Assembly: GCF_018070025.1 (NCBI RefSeq)
Contig: NZ_JAGPYQ010000001.1
Span: 8,370,001-8,434,000 of the forward strand
DNA from: Streptomyces liliiviolaceus
Lineage (GTDB): Bacteria > Actinomycetota > Actinomycetes > Streptomycetales > Streptomycetaceae
Length of the DNA stretch: 64,000 nt
Direction of reading: 5' to 3'
Below, one piece after another: positions 32,656 through 41,985 of this stretch; the first letter of the stretch is position 1; every line of letters begins with the position of its first letter. The notes beneath the pieces were generated by a model, which was not told where the DNA came from, made no database searches, and saw only the letters and a program-made list of their open reading frames with translations. The position numbers and the translations under genes are program-made.

Positions 32656-33933
32656 TCAGCTGCTCTGCGCGAGCCGCTTGTTGATCTCCGCCTCGACCTG
32701 CTTGGCGGCTGCGGCGGGCGACTTCCCCTTCAGGACCGCGGTCATGTAGGCCTTGATCGGGTTGGGGTCGTTCTCCACGGCGGCCCACTCGGGGATCAGC
32801 GGCGTGGTGCCGCCGCCGGCCGCGGCCGGAGCGGCGGCCTCGGCGGCGCCGTTGCCCGCGAGGTGGATCTGCAGCGCCTCCTTGTTCGGGATGACGCCGT
32901 TCTCCTTGGCGAGCGCGCCCTCGAACTTGTCGGACAGGGCGAGCTTCAGGAACTCCTTGGCGAGCTCCTGCTTCTTGCTGCCCGCGGCGACCGCGAAGTT
33001 GGAGCCGCCGAGGAAGACACCCTCGGGCGAGTCGGCCGTCTCACCGGGGATGGTGAAGTAGCCGATGTCCTTCTCTATCTTCTTGTTGGCCGCGATGGCC
33101 GTGCCGGCCTCCCAGCCCATGCCGATGAAGGCGCCGACGTTGCCCTTGGCGAAGACCTCGGCCTGCTGCGGGGTCGCCTCGTCCTTGTCCTTGGGGGCCT
33201 TGGAGTACGACTGGTACTGCTTGTAGATCTCCATGGCCTTGCCGACCTGCGGGTCCGCGAGGTTGGAGACGTACTTGTCGCCTTCCTTCTTCACCAGGTC
33301 GGCGCTCTGGCCGATCGTCAGACCGTCGAAGAAGTACCAGTTCTGGCCGGGCAGGTAGATCGGCTCGGCGTCGGTCTTCTTGTCGATGGTCTTCAGGGCG
33401 TCGAAGAACTCGGCGCGCGTCTTGGGGGTGTCCGTGATGCCGGCGTCGGCCCAGACCTTCTTGTTGTAGATGACGACGCGGTTGGCGAAGTACCAGGGGG
33501 CGGCGTACTGCTTGCCGTCGAAGACCGAGGACTCGTTGAGGGCCTTGGTCCAGTCGCCGCCGATCTCCTCCTTGAGGTCGCTCAGGTCGGCGAGACCGCC
33601 GGTGGCCGCGTAGGCCGGGGTCTGGGTGTTGCCGACCTCAAGGACGTCCGGCGGGTTGTCCTCGGAGAGCGAGGTGGTGATCTTCTGCTGGATGCCGTTC
33701 CACTGCTGCGTCTCGAACTTCAGCTTGGCCTTCGTCTTCTTCTCGAAGGCGGCCGTGAGGTCCTTGGTCCAGCCCTCCGGCGTGGAGCCGTCCATGGCCC
33801 AGACGGTCAGGGTCTGGCCCTTGTAGCCGTCGGCCCCCGCCTTGCCACCGTCGTCACCGTCGTCGCCGCCACAGGCAGCGATCGACATCAACATGCCCGC
33901 GACACCGACGGCCGCGATGAGCTTGCGATTCAC
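32656..33933 (-). CDS. dasA: Chitobiose-binding lipoprotein DasA
   Basis: This 425-residue extracellular solute-binding protein (family 1) has a short lipoprotein signal: MNRKLIAAVGVAG, then MLMSIAAC with lipobox Cys21, followed by an Asp/Gly linker. Mature sequence has typical motifs LTVWAMDGSTPEGWTKDLTA, NPPDVLEVGNTQTPAYAATG and GAFIGMGWEAGTAI. It should bind N,N'-diacetylchitobiose for DasBC. Start GTG 33933 has GAGGAGG 6 nt upstream. Two dre sites lie 90-130 bp upstream, so transcription is DasR-controlled. Confidence 0.95.
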   Translation of the reverse strand: MNRKLIAAVGVAGMLMSIAACGGDDGDDGGKAGADGYKGQTLTVWAMDGSTPEGWTKDLTAAFEKKTKAKLKFETQQWNGIQQKITTSLSEDNPPDVLEVGNTQTPAYAATGGLADLSDLKEEIGGDWTKALNESSVFDGKQYAAPWYFANRVVIYNKKVWADAGITDTPKTRAEFFDALKTIDKKTDAEPIYLPGQNWYFFDGLTIGQSADLVKKEGDKYVSNLADPQVGKAMEIYKQYQSYSKAPKDKDEATPQQAEVFAKGNVGAFIGMGWEAGTAIAANKKIEKDIGYFTIPGETADSPEGVFLGGSNFAVAAGSKKQELAKEFLKLALSDKFEGALAKENGVIPNKEALQIHLAGNGAAEAAAPAAAGGGTTPLIPEWAAVENDPNPIKAYMTAVLKGKSPAAAAKQVEAEINKRLAQSS

Positions 33934-34020
33934 GTCATCCTCCTCAGGGATGCCAGCAACCCCCCTGCCCACCGCGTGACTTACGACGAGTACTGCCCGT
34001 GGGGCTGGGACCTGGTCCTC

Positions 34021-34060
34021 AATGGTTTAGACCAGTACGGGGAGCTTGGACTAGACCTAG
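34021..34060. promoter_or_regulatory. Paired DasR operators (dre) upstream of dasA
   Basis: AATGGTTTAGACCAGT (34021-34036) and CTTGGACTAGACCTAG (34045-34060) both fit dre, centres 24 bp apart. They lie upstream of dasA, whose start is 33933, in the 418-bp divergent dasA/dasR gap. Confidence 0.85.
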
Positions 34061-35116
<1,056 letters not shown>

Positions 35117-35145
35117 GGGGGTTGGGGGGGGCGGGGGGTTGGGGT

Positions 35146-35320
35146 GCGTTGTCGGGTGCGGGTGCGTCGTGGCTGGTCGCGCAGTTCCCCGCGCCCCTGA
35201 AAGACAAAGACTGCGCCGTTCCCCGCGCCCCTGAAAGACAAAGACTGCGCCGTTCCCCGCGCCCCTTGGGGGCTGCGCCCCCTAAAAGATTGCGCCGTTC
35301 CCCGCGCCCCTGACGGGGCT
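35146..35320. repeat. Tandem copies of the dispersed CCCCGCGCCCC repeat
   Basis: Downstream of dasR, one GTTGTCGGGTGCGGG-led unit is followed by further copies of TTCCCCGCGCCCC at 35185, 35219, 35253 and 35298. The first three are spaced 34 bp, linked by GAAAGACAAAGACTGCGCCG. The 297-bp gap to cstA contains no gene; the cstA promoter lies after about 35325. Confidence 0.8.
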
Positions 35321-35413
35321 TCGGTCCGTGAAGACGCGTGATGTTCGTGGTGTAGCGCTGGTGCTCATCCTGTTCTACCGTCCTCCCGTCACTCATGGAC
35401 GGGAGGACGACCC

Positions 35414-37591
35414 GTGCGCACCGACAGCCCCCGGACGGCATCTCCGCAAGGCCCCCGCAAGGCAAGTCCCCGCAACATCGTCATCTGGACCCTCGTCGCG
35501 CTGATCGCCGCGGCCGGCTGGTCCGTGCTCGCTCTCTCGCGGGGCGAGGAGGTCTCGGCCGCCTGGATGGTGGCGGCCGCCCTCGGCTCGTACGCCATCG
35601 CCTATCGCTTCTACGCGAAGTTCATCGCGTACAAGGTGCTGAGGGTCGACAAGAACCGGGCCACCCCGGCCGAGCGGCTCAACAACGGCATCGACTTCCA
35701 TCCCACCGACCGGCGGGTGCTCCTCGGCCATCACTTCGCGGCGATCGCCGGTGCGGGGCCGCTGGTGGGGCCCGTGCTGGCCGCGCAGATGGGGTATCTG
35801 CCCGGCACCATCTGGATCATCGTCGGCGTGATCTTCGCGGGCGCGGTCCAGGACATGGTCGTGCTGTTCTTCTCCACCCGGCGCGACGGCAGGTCGCTCG
35901 GGCAGATGGCGCGCGAGGAGATCGGCCCGTTCGGCGGCGCTGCGGCCCTGATCGCCGCCTTCGCCATCATGATCATCCTGCTCGGGGTGCTCGCGCTGGT
36001 CGTCGTCAACGCGCTCGCCCAGTCCCCGTGGGGCACCTTCTCCATCGCGATGACGGTCCCGATCGCCCTGCTGATGGGCTTCTACCTGCGGGTCCTGCGG
36101 CCCGGCCGGGTCGCCGAGGTCTCGCTGATCGGTGTGGCGCTGCTGCTGTTCGCGCTGGTCGCGGGGCGCTGGGTCGCCGAGTCTTCCTGGGCCGACACGT
36201 TCACGCTCGCCCCCTCGACACTGGTCATCTGGCTGGTGGCGTACGGGTTCATCGCGTCGATCCTGCCCGTGTGGATGCTCCTCGCACCCCGCGACTACCT
36301 CTCCACGTTCATGAAGATCGGCACGATCGGGCTGCTCGCGCTCGGGGTCGTCGTGTCGCTGCCGACGCTGAAGATGGACGCGGTCACGGACTTCGCCTCG
36401 CAGGGCAACGGGCCGGTCTTCGCGGGCTCGCTCTTCCCGTTCGTCTTCATCACCATCGCCTGCGGGGCCCTCTCCGGCTTCCACTCCCTGATCTCCTCCG
36501 GCACCACGCCGAAGATGATCCAGAAGGAGACGCAGGTCCGGATGATCGGGTACGGCTCCATGCTCATGGAGTCGTCCGTGGCGATCATGGCGCTGGTCGC
36601 GGCGTCCGTCATCGACCCGGGCCTGTACTTCGCGATGAACGCGCCCGCCGGTGTCATCGGCGACACCGTCCAGAACGCCTCGCAGGTGGTGGGCAGTTGG
36701 GGCTATCAGATCTCACCCGGCGATCTGGCCGCCGCGGCCAAGAACGTCGAGGAGGCATCCCTGCTGTCGCGGACCGGCGGCGCGCCCACGCTCGCGGTCG
36801 GCGTCTCGGAGATCTTCTCCGACGTCACCGGGGACGGTCTGCGCGCGTTCTGGTACCACTTCGCGATCATGTTCGAGGCGCTGTTCATCCTGACCGCGCT
36901 CGACGCGGGCACCCGGGTGGGCCGCTTCATGCTCCAGGACACGCTGGGCAATCTCTACAAACCCTTCAAGGATGTGAGCTGGAAGCCCGGTCTGGTCATC
37001 ACCAGCGGCATCGTCTGCGGTCTGTGGGGCTACTTCCTGTGGGTCGGCGTCCATGAGCCGCTCGGCGGGATCAACCAGCTGTTCCCGATCTTCGGCATCT
37101 CCAACCAGCTGCTCGCCGCCGTCGCCCTGGCCGTCTGCACGACCCTGCTGGTGAAGTCCGGGCGCCTCAAATGGGCCTGGATCACCGGGATCCCGCTCGT
37201 CTGGGACGCCACGGTCACACTGACCGCGAGCTGGCAGAAGGTCTTCTCCAGCGACCCGCGCGTCGGCTTCTTCAAGCAGCGCTCGATCTACCAGGACGGC
37301 ATCGACCGGGGCGAGCTCGTCGCACCCGCGAAGAACATGGACGACATGCACACGATCGTCACGAACTCCACGGTCGACGGTGTCCTCACGGCGGTTCTCG
37401 CCCTGCTCATCGTCGTGGTGATCGCGGACGCGACACGGGTGTGCATCCGGCACGTACGCCGTCCCGCGCTCTCCACGCTCAGCGAGGCGCCCTACGTCGA
37501 GTCGCAGATCGTCGCCCCGGCCGGGCTGATCCCGACCCGGGAGGAGAAGGAGGAGGTACGCGATGCGGTCGGCGCTGAACCACGCGGTTAG
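35414..37591 (+). CDS. cstA: Carbon starvation protein CstA (pyruvate/peptide transporter family)
   Basis: This 725-residue polytopic membrane protein has the CstA signature: GIDFHPTDRRVLLGHHFAAI, AGAGPLVGPVLAAQMGYLPG, FHSLISSGTTPKMI and the C-terminal LWGYFLWVG, INQLFPIFGISNQLLAA. About 16 helices are expected. CstA proteins import peptides or pyruvate under carbon limitation. The start is GTG 35414 with GGGAGG upstream. Its 3-prime end overlaps the small ybdD-like gene by 29 bp, the usual pairing. Confidence 0.94.
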   Translation: MRTDSPRTASPQGPRKASPRNIVIWTLVALIAAAGWSVLALSRGEEVSAAWMVAAALGSYAIAYRFYAKFIAYKVLRVDKNRATPAERLNNGIDFHPTDRRVLLGHHFAAIAGAGPLVGPVLAAQMGYLPGTIWIIVGVIFAGAVQDMVVLFFSTRRDGRSLGQMAREEIGPFGGAAALIAAFAIMIILLGVLALVVVNALAQSPWGTFSIAMTVPIALLMGFYLRVLRPGRVAEVSLIGVALLLFALVAGRWVAESSWADTFTLAPSTLVIWLVAYGFIASILPVWMLLAPRDYLSTFMKIGTIGLLALGVVVSLPTLKMDAVTDFASQGNGPVFAGSLFPFVFITIACGALSGFHSLISSGTTPKMIQKETQVRMIGYGSMLMESSVAIMALVAASVIDPGLYFAMNAPAGVIGDTVQNASQVVGSWGYQISPGDLAAAAKNVEEASLLSRTGGAPTLAVGVSEIFSDVTGDGLRAFWYHFAIMFEALFILTALDAGTRVGRFMLQDTLGNLYKPFKDVSWKPGLVITSGIVCGLWGYFLWVGVHEPLGGINQLFPIFGISNQLLAAVALAVCTTLLVKSGRLKWAWITGIPLVWDATVTLTASWQKVFSSDPRVGFFKQRSIYQDGIDRGELVAPAKNMDDMHTIVTNSTVDGVLTAVLALLIVVVIADATRVCIRHVRRPALSTLSEAPYVESQIVAPAGLIPTREEKEEVRDAVGAEPRG

Positions 37592-37772
37592 GGCGGCCAG
37601 GGGCGTGCGTTGGTACGTACGGGAGCTGACCGACGAGTCCGCGTACGACCGGTACGTGGCGCATCTGCGCGCGGAGCGGGCCGATGCGGAGGTGCCCTCG
37701 CGGCGGGAGTTCGAGCGGATGCGCACGGACCGTCAGGAGGCGGATCCGCGGCAGGGCTTCCGCTGCTGCTGA
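37563..37772 (+). CDS. YbdD/YjiX family (DUF466) small protein
   Basis: This 69-residue soluble protein is the usual companion of CstA: VRWYVRELTDESAYDRYVAH, SRREFERMRTDRQEADPRQG, and terminal RCC. In E. coli the homologue (YbdD/YjiX) is needed for CstA/BtsT transport (established). ATG 37563 has GGAGGAGGT 5-7 nt upstream. The start lies inside the cstA coding region, so translation is linked. Confidence 0.92.
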   Translation: MRSALNHAVRAARGVRWYVRELTDESAYDRYVAHLRAERADAEVPSRREFERMRTDRQEADPRQGFRCC

Positions 37773-37832
37773 CACCGTGACGCGGGGGGCCGCGGTCGCC
37801 GCACGACACGGCACATCCGTTATGCGGACGGG

Positions 37833-37851
37833 GGTTCCATAAAGCGGAACC
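37833..37851. promoter_or_regulatory. Palindromic operator candidate before the symporter operon
   Basis: GGTTCC-N7-GGAACC, centred about 67 bp before the DUF3311 gene start. The TTCC-N7-GGAA core is reminiscent of IclR-family sites. No regulator gene adjoins. Confidence 0.5.
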
Positions 37852-37908
37852 GTCCCTTAGATTTCCTGCGCGTTGCACAGGTGATCAGTGAGGGGACGGA
37901 GCCGCCGT

Positions 37909-38202
37909 ATGTCGGAAACACCGGATGTGCCAAGAGCGCCCGAAGGGGAACCACCGGTGGTGACACCGGTCCGTGTGGTGATCGCCGTCTGCCTGATCGC
38001 GCCGTTCGTGGCGATGCTCTGGGTGGGCTCGTACGCGAAGGTCGACCCGACCTTCATCGGCATCCCGTTCTTCTACTGGTACCAGATGCTGTGGGTGCTC
38101 GTCTCGACCGCGCTCACGATGACCGCGTACACGCTGTGGAACCGTGAGCAGCGCGCCCGCAAGGCCGCCCGTCGGGCACAGAACGGGGGCGCGTCCGCAT
38201 GA
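37909..38202 (+). CDS. DUF3311 small membrane protein, symporter accessory subunit
   Basis: This 97-residue protein has two membrane helices, VVIAVCLIAPFVAMLWVGSY and YWYQMLWVLVSTALTMTAYT, joined by KVDPTFIGIPFF. DUF3311 proteins are encoded directly before sodium:solute symporters and are taken as small subunits. ATG 37909 has GGAG 7 nt upstream; GTG 37888 is an alternative. Its stop overlaps the symporter start as ATGA. Confidence 0.88.
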   Translation: MSETPDVPRAPEGEPPVVTPVRVVIAVCLIAPFVAMLWVGSYAKVDPTFIGIPFFYWYQMLWVLVSTALTMTAYTLWNREQRARKAARRAQNGGASA

Positions 38203-39827
38203 AGGACGGCGTGAACGGCGTCGCACTCGCCGTCTTCATCTTCTTCTTCGTGGCCGTCACGGTCATGGGCTTCCTGGCCGCGCGCTGGCGGCGGTCCGAC
38301 AACGAGCACACCCTCGACGAATGGGGGCTCGGCGGCCGGTCGTTCGGCACCTGGGTCACCTGGTTCCTGCTCGGCGGCGACCTCTACACCGCGTATACGT
38401 TCGTGGCGGTACCGGCGGCGATCTACGCGGCGGGCGCGGCCGGCTTCTTCGCCGTCCCGTACACGATCCTCGTCTACCCCCTGATCTTCACCTTCCTGCC
38501 GCGCCTGTGGTCGGTCTCGCACAAGCACGGGTACGTGACGACGTCCGACTTCGTGCGCGGACGTTTCGGCTCGAAGGGTCTGTCGCTCGCGGTCGCCGTG
38601 ACCGGCATCCTGGCGACGATGCCGTACATCGCGCTGCAGCTGGTCGGCATCCAGGCCGTCCTCGACGTGATGGGCGTCGGCGGTGGTGAGGACACCAACT
38701 GGTTCGTGAAGGACCTGCCGCTGCTCATCGCCTTCGGTGTGCTGGCCGCGTACACGTACTCGTCCGGGCTGCGGGCGCCCGCCCTGATCGCGTTCGTCAA
38801 GGACACGCTGATCTACATCGTCATCGCCGTCGCGATCATCTACATCCCGATCAAGCTCGGCGGCTTCGACGAGATCTTCGCCAAGGCGAGCGAGGCGTAC
38901 AGCCAGACCAACCCGGCGACCGGCGCGCCACGCGGCTCCCTCGTGCCGGGCGAGGCGGGCCAGTGGACCTACGCGACGCTGGCACTGGGCTCGGCGCTCG
39001 CGCTGTTCATGTACCCGCACTCGATCACCGCGACGCTGTCCTCGCGCAGCCGTGAGGTGATCCGGCGCAACACCACGATCCTGCCGCTGTACTCGCTGAT
39101 GCTGGGCCTGCTCGCGCTGCTCGGCTTCATGGCGATCGCCGCCGGGATCAAGGTGGACAACGGGCAGCTGGCGATCCCGCAGCTCTTCGAGACCATGTTC
39201 CCGGACTGGTTCGCGGGCGTGGCGTTCGCGGCGATCGGGATCGGCGCGCTCGTGCCGGCGGCCATCATGTCCATCGCGGCGGCGAACCTGTTCACCCGCA
39301 ACATCTACAAGGACTTCATCAAGCCCGACGCGACGCCCGCCCAGGAGACCAAGGTCTCCAAGCTGGTCTCGCTTCTCGTGAAGGTGGGTGCGCTGGTCTT
39401 CGTCCTGACCATGGACAAGACGGTCGCCATCAACTTCCAGCTCCTCGGCGGGATCTGGATCCTGCAGACCTTCCCTGCGCTGGTCGGCGGACTGTTCACG
39501 CGCTGGTTCCACCGGTGGGCGCTGCTCGCGGGATGGGCGGTCGGGATGGTGTACGGGACGGTCGCCGCGTACGGGGTCGCGTCGCCGACGCAGAAGCACT
39601 TCGGCGGGTCCTCGAAGGAGATTCCCGGGATCGGGGAGATCGGGTACATCGGGCTCACCGCGATCGTGCTGAACGTGGTGGTGACGGTGGTGCTGACGTT
39701 CGTCCTGAGGGCGGTCAAGGCGCCGGACGGGATCGACGAGACCTCTGCCGAGGACTACACGGCGGACGCCGGCGACAAGGGAGTCCAGGTGGACCTGCCG
39801 CCGGCGACGGCGGGGGCCGGGCACTAG
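38199..39827 (+). CDS. Sodium:solute symporter family protein (MctP-like monocarboxylate permease)
   Basis: This 542-residue SSS-family transporter has about 13 helices: FFFVAVTVMGFLAARW, then EWGLGGRSFGTWVTWFLLGG, DLYTAYTFVAVPAAIYAAGA and LGSALALFMYPHSITATLSS. The two-gene unit with DUF3311 is the arrangement of MctP-type monocarboxylate carriers (lactate, pyruvate, acetate, alanine). The substrate is not provable from sequence. ATG 38199 is translationally coupled to the small subunit. Only the dispersed-repeat palindrome follows. Confidence 0.9.
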   Translation: MKDGVNGVALAVFIFFFVAVTVMGFLAARWRRSDNEHTLDEWGLGGRSFGTWVTWFLLGGDLYTAYTFVAVPAAIYAAGAAGFFAVPYTILVYPLIFTFLPRLWSVSHKHGYVTTSDFVRGRFGSKGLSLAVAVTGILATMPYIALQLVGIQAVLDVMGVGGGEDTNWFVKDLPLLIAFGVLAAYTYSSGLRAPALIAFVKDTLIYIVIAVAIIYIPIKLGGFDEIFAKASEAYSQTNPATGAPRGSLVPGEAGQWTYATLALGSALALFMYPHSITATLSSRSREVIRRNTTILPLYSLMLGLLALLGFMAIAAGIKVDNGQLAIPQLFETMFPDWFAGVAFAAIGIGALVPAAIMSIAAANLFTRNIYKDFIKPDATPAQETKVSKLVSLLVKVGALVFVLTMDKTVAINFQLLGGIWILQTFPALVGGLFTRWFHRWALLAGWAVGMVYGTVAAYGVASPTQKHFGGSSKEIPGIGEIGYIGLTAIVLNVVVTVVLTFVLRAVKAPDGIDETSAEDYTADAGDKGVQVDLPPATAGAGH

Positions 39828-39845
39828 GGGGCACTGGGGAGTTTT

Positions 39846-40015
39846 CGCCCCCGCCGCCCCTACCCGTCCCGTCACTGTGTCCTCAAACGCCGGACGGGCT
39901 GAAAGATTCGCGGACGGTCCGCGAATCTCCAGCCCGTCCGGCGTTTGAGGACAAACGGGGGCGAGGGGGCGCAGCCCCCATGCGTGGACGGGAACGGGTA
40001 GGGGCGGCGGGGGCG
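39846..40015. repeat. Very long composite palindrome (dispersed repeat in full inverted form)
   Basis: A perfect 24-bp inverted repeat (39878-39901 and 39930-39953, core GTCCGGCGTTTGAGGAC) encloses a second stem, AGATTCGCGGAC with GTCCGCGAATCT. Outside it lies a further arm pair (about 39846-39873 and 39987-40015) matching except for one base. The whole 170 bp can fold as one cruciform or terminator-like hairpin between two same-strand genes. Half of the element recurs at 2073-2255. Confidence 0.9.
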
Positions 40016-40029
40016 GATAACCTGGCCCG

Positions 40030-41061
40030 GTGACCCCACGCGCCCCCATCGTCCTCGACAGCGACCCCGGCATCGACGACGCCGTAGCCCTCCAGTACCT
40101 GCTCGGTACGGGCCTGTGGGACCTGAAGGCCTACACCTCCGTGGGCGGCAACCTCCCCGCCGAGCAGACGTACCGCAACGCCCGCGCCCTCGCACGAGCG
40201 ATGCGCATCGACGCGGACGTCCCCGTCCACCGCGGCGCGGGCCGCCCCCTGACCCGCCTCCCCCACCGCGTCGCCGCCGACTTCCACGGCCCCGCGGGAC
40301 TCGGCGGCGAGACGCTGCCCGACTCGACCGCGGCGCACCCGGCGGAGTCCTCCGCGCGGACGCTGCTGCGGCTGTCCCGGGAGTACGAAGGCGAGCTGAC
40401 GGTGTGCGCGACGGGCCCCCTCACCAATGTGGCGGTCGCGCTCCTGGAGGACCCCGGCTTCGCGCGGCGCGTGAAGAAGTTCGTGTTCATGGGCGGCGCG
40501 GCACGCGTGCCGGGGAACATCACGCCGGTCGCCGAGTTCAACATGTGGGCCGACCCGGACGCCGCCGAGCTGGTCCTGTCCTCCGGCATCCCTTTCACCA
40601 TGGTCGACCTGGACGCCTCGCACCGCTGGCTGTTCACGCCCGCCGACCTCGCGGCACTGGAGGCGGCGGGCCCCGGCACCGCGCTCGCGGCCCGGCTGCT
40701 GCGGGTCTACATGGAGGCGTACCGCCGCAGCGGCGGGGACGGCACCTGCCCGCTGCACGATCCGCTCGCCGTCGGTGTGTGCGCGGACGAGTCGTTCGTG
40801 ACGCTCGCGGAGGGGGCGGTCATCGTCGAGTCGGCCGCCGAACTCACCCGTGGCCAGACCGTGTTCGTCCCCTCGGCCGCCGGGCGGGTCTACTATCCCG
40901 AGTCGCCCGCGCTGACCGCGAGGGCGCGTCTCACCGGCCGGGTGGCCCTCGGCGCGGGACCGCGCGACTTCTCGAAGGACTTCGTCTCGACCCTGCCCCT
41001 GTGGCCGGGGACGGGGACGGGGCCGGGGCCAGGCGACGAGGACGGGCTGGGATCCGTATGA
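40030..41061 (+). CDS. Nucleoside hydrolase (inosine-uridine preferring family)
   Basis: This 343-residue enzyme splits ribonucleosides to base and ribose. The N-terminal calcium motif VLDSDPGIDDAVALQYLL (Asp residues) is diagnostic. Further motifs are TVCATGPLTNVAVALLEDPG, FVFMGGAARVPGNITPVAEF, NMWADPDAA, and PLHDPLAVG near the C-terminus. GTG 40030 lacks a Shine-Dalgarno, and ATAACCT lies at about 40017-40023, so the mRNA may be leaderless. The Gly/Pro-rich tail overlaps the GNAT gene as ATGA. Confidence 0.93.
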   Translation: MTPRAPIVLDSDPGIDDAVALQYLLGTGLWDLKAYTSVGGNLPAEQTYRNARALARAMRIDADVPVHRGAGRPLTRLPHRVAADFHGPAGLGGETLPDSTAAHPAESSARTLLRLSREYEGELTVCATGPLTNVAVALLEDPGFARRVKKFVFMGGAARVPGNITPVAEFNMWADPDAAELVLSSGIPFTMVDLDASHRWLFTPADLAALEAAGPGTALAARLLRVYMEAYRRSGGDGTCPLHDPLAVGVCADESFVTLAEGAVIVESAAELTRGQTVFVPSAAGRVYYPESPALTARARLTGRVALGAGPRDFSKDFVSTLPLWPGTGTGPGPGDEDGLGSV

Positions 41062-41597
41062 CCATCGTGATCCGGCGGGCGGAGCCCGGGGAGTTCGCGG
41101 AACTGGGCGAGATCACCGCGCGGGCCTATCTCGGGGACGGGCTGCTCGACTTCGGGGAGAGCGACGCGTATCTCGGCGAGCTGCGGGACGTGGCGAAGCG
41201 CGCGGCGGCCGCCGATGTGCTGGTGGCCGTCGAAGCCGTCGCCGGGGAGGGCTCGGGCGGCCCGCCCCGGAGCCGGCTTCTCGGCGGAGTGACCTTCGTG
41301 CCGTCCGGCGGGCCCATGGCCGACATCGCGCGGGCGGGCGAGGCCGAGCTGCGGATGCTGGCGGTCGCGAAGGAGGCCCGCGGCCGGGGCGTGGGGACCC
41401 TGCTGGTGCGCGCCTGTGTCGACCGCGCCCGGGCCACGGCGGGCTGCGGAGCCGTCGTGCTGTCCACCCAGCGCACCATGCGCAGCGCCCACCGCGTGTA
41501 CGAGCGCCTCGGCTTCACCCGTACCCCCGTCCGTGACTGGAACCCCTTGCCGGAGCTGGACGACGTCGTGCTCCTCACCTACGAGTTGACGCTCTGA
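41058..41597 (+). CDS. GNAT family N-acetyltransferase
   Basis: This 179-residue acetyltransferase starts TIVIRRAEPGEFAELGEITA and has the acetyl-CoA loop LRMLAVAKEARGRGVGTLLV (RGxGxG/A type). A VYERLGFTRTPVRDWNP C-terminal beta-bulge follows. The substrate is unknown. Translationally coupled to the nucleoside hydrolase, which is why I place both in one unit. It ends 34 bp before the nrd control region. Confidence 0.88.
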   Translation: MTIVIRRAEPGEFAELGEITARAYLGDGLLDFGESDAYLGELRDVAKRAAAADVLVAVEAVAGEGSGGPPRSRLLGGVTFVPSGGPMADIARAGEAELRMLAVAKEARGRGVGTLLVRACVDRARATAGCGAVVLSTQRTMRSAHRVYERLGFTRTPVRDWNPLPELDDVVLLTYELTL

Positions 41598-41630
41598 CAC
41601 CTCCCGCTGCACCGTCCGGAGCCGACACGA

Positions 41631-41674
41631 CACAACATGTGGGGGTGCTTCCGGAGCCCGGCACAAGATGTATG
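41631..41674 (+). promoter_or_regulatory. Two candidate NrdR boxes upstream of nrdA
   Basis: CACAACATGT (from 41631) and CACAAGATGT (from 41662) are direct repeats differing at one base, 31 bp apart, i.e. three helical turns. Paired boxes with this spacing are how NrdR represses ribonucleotide reductase operons. Confidence 0.65.
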
Positions 41675-41676
41675 CT

Positions 41677-41985
41677 CGTGCTCGCTGTCGTCGCAGGGGA
41701 ATCCGGTGCGAATCCGGAACTGTCCCGCAACGGTGTACTTGTATGTGATATGCCCGCATGCCCAGATGTCCGACACCGGATGTCCGCATGCCCGCGTGCC
41801 GCGTACGGGAGTCAGTCCGAGGACCTGCCGACAGCGCGCCCAGGCCGTCCGGCCCGGGTGCATGACGTCCGGGCCTCGTGGAGTGGGCCGGTGGACGCGG
41901 CGTACCGCTGCCCAGAGCGCGTACCCCCGTGTGCCCCGAACCCCTCTCCCCCGAGGCCCCCGTGCCGAGCGAGGGAGAGCCCCAC
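41677..41985 (+). promoter_or_regulatory. Adenosylcobalamin riboswitch leader of nrdA
   Basis: The class hallmarks occur in order: GGGGAATCCGGTGCGAATCC (about 41697-41716), TGTCCCGCAACGGTG (41721-41735), a variable stem region, then GGGAGTCAGTCCGAGGACCT leading into GCCGAC (41807-41832). Downstream, CTCTCCC (41944-41950) is exactly complementary to GGGAGAG of the nrdA ribosome-binding site (41973-41979), a possible expression platform. A B12 riboswitch controlling nrdABS is established in S. coelicolor. It should shut off this class Ia enzyme when the B12-dependent class II enzyme can work. Confidence 0.92.
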
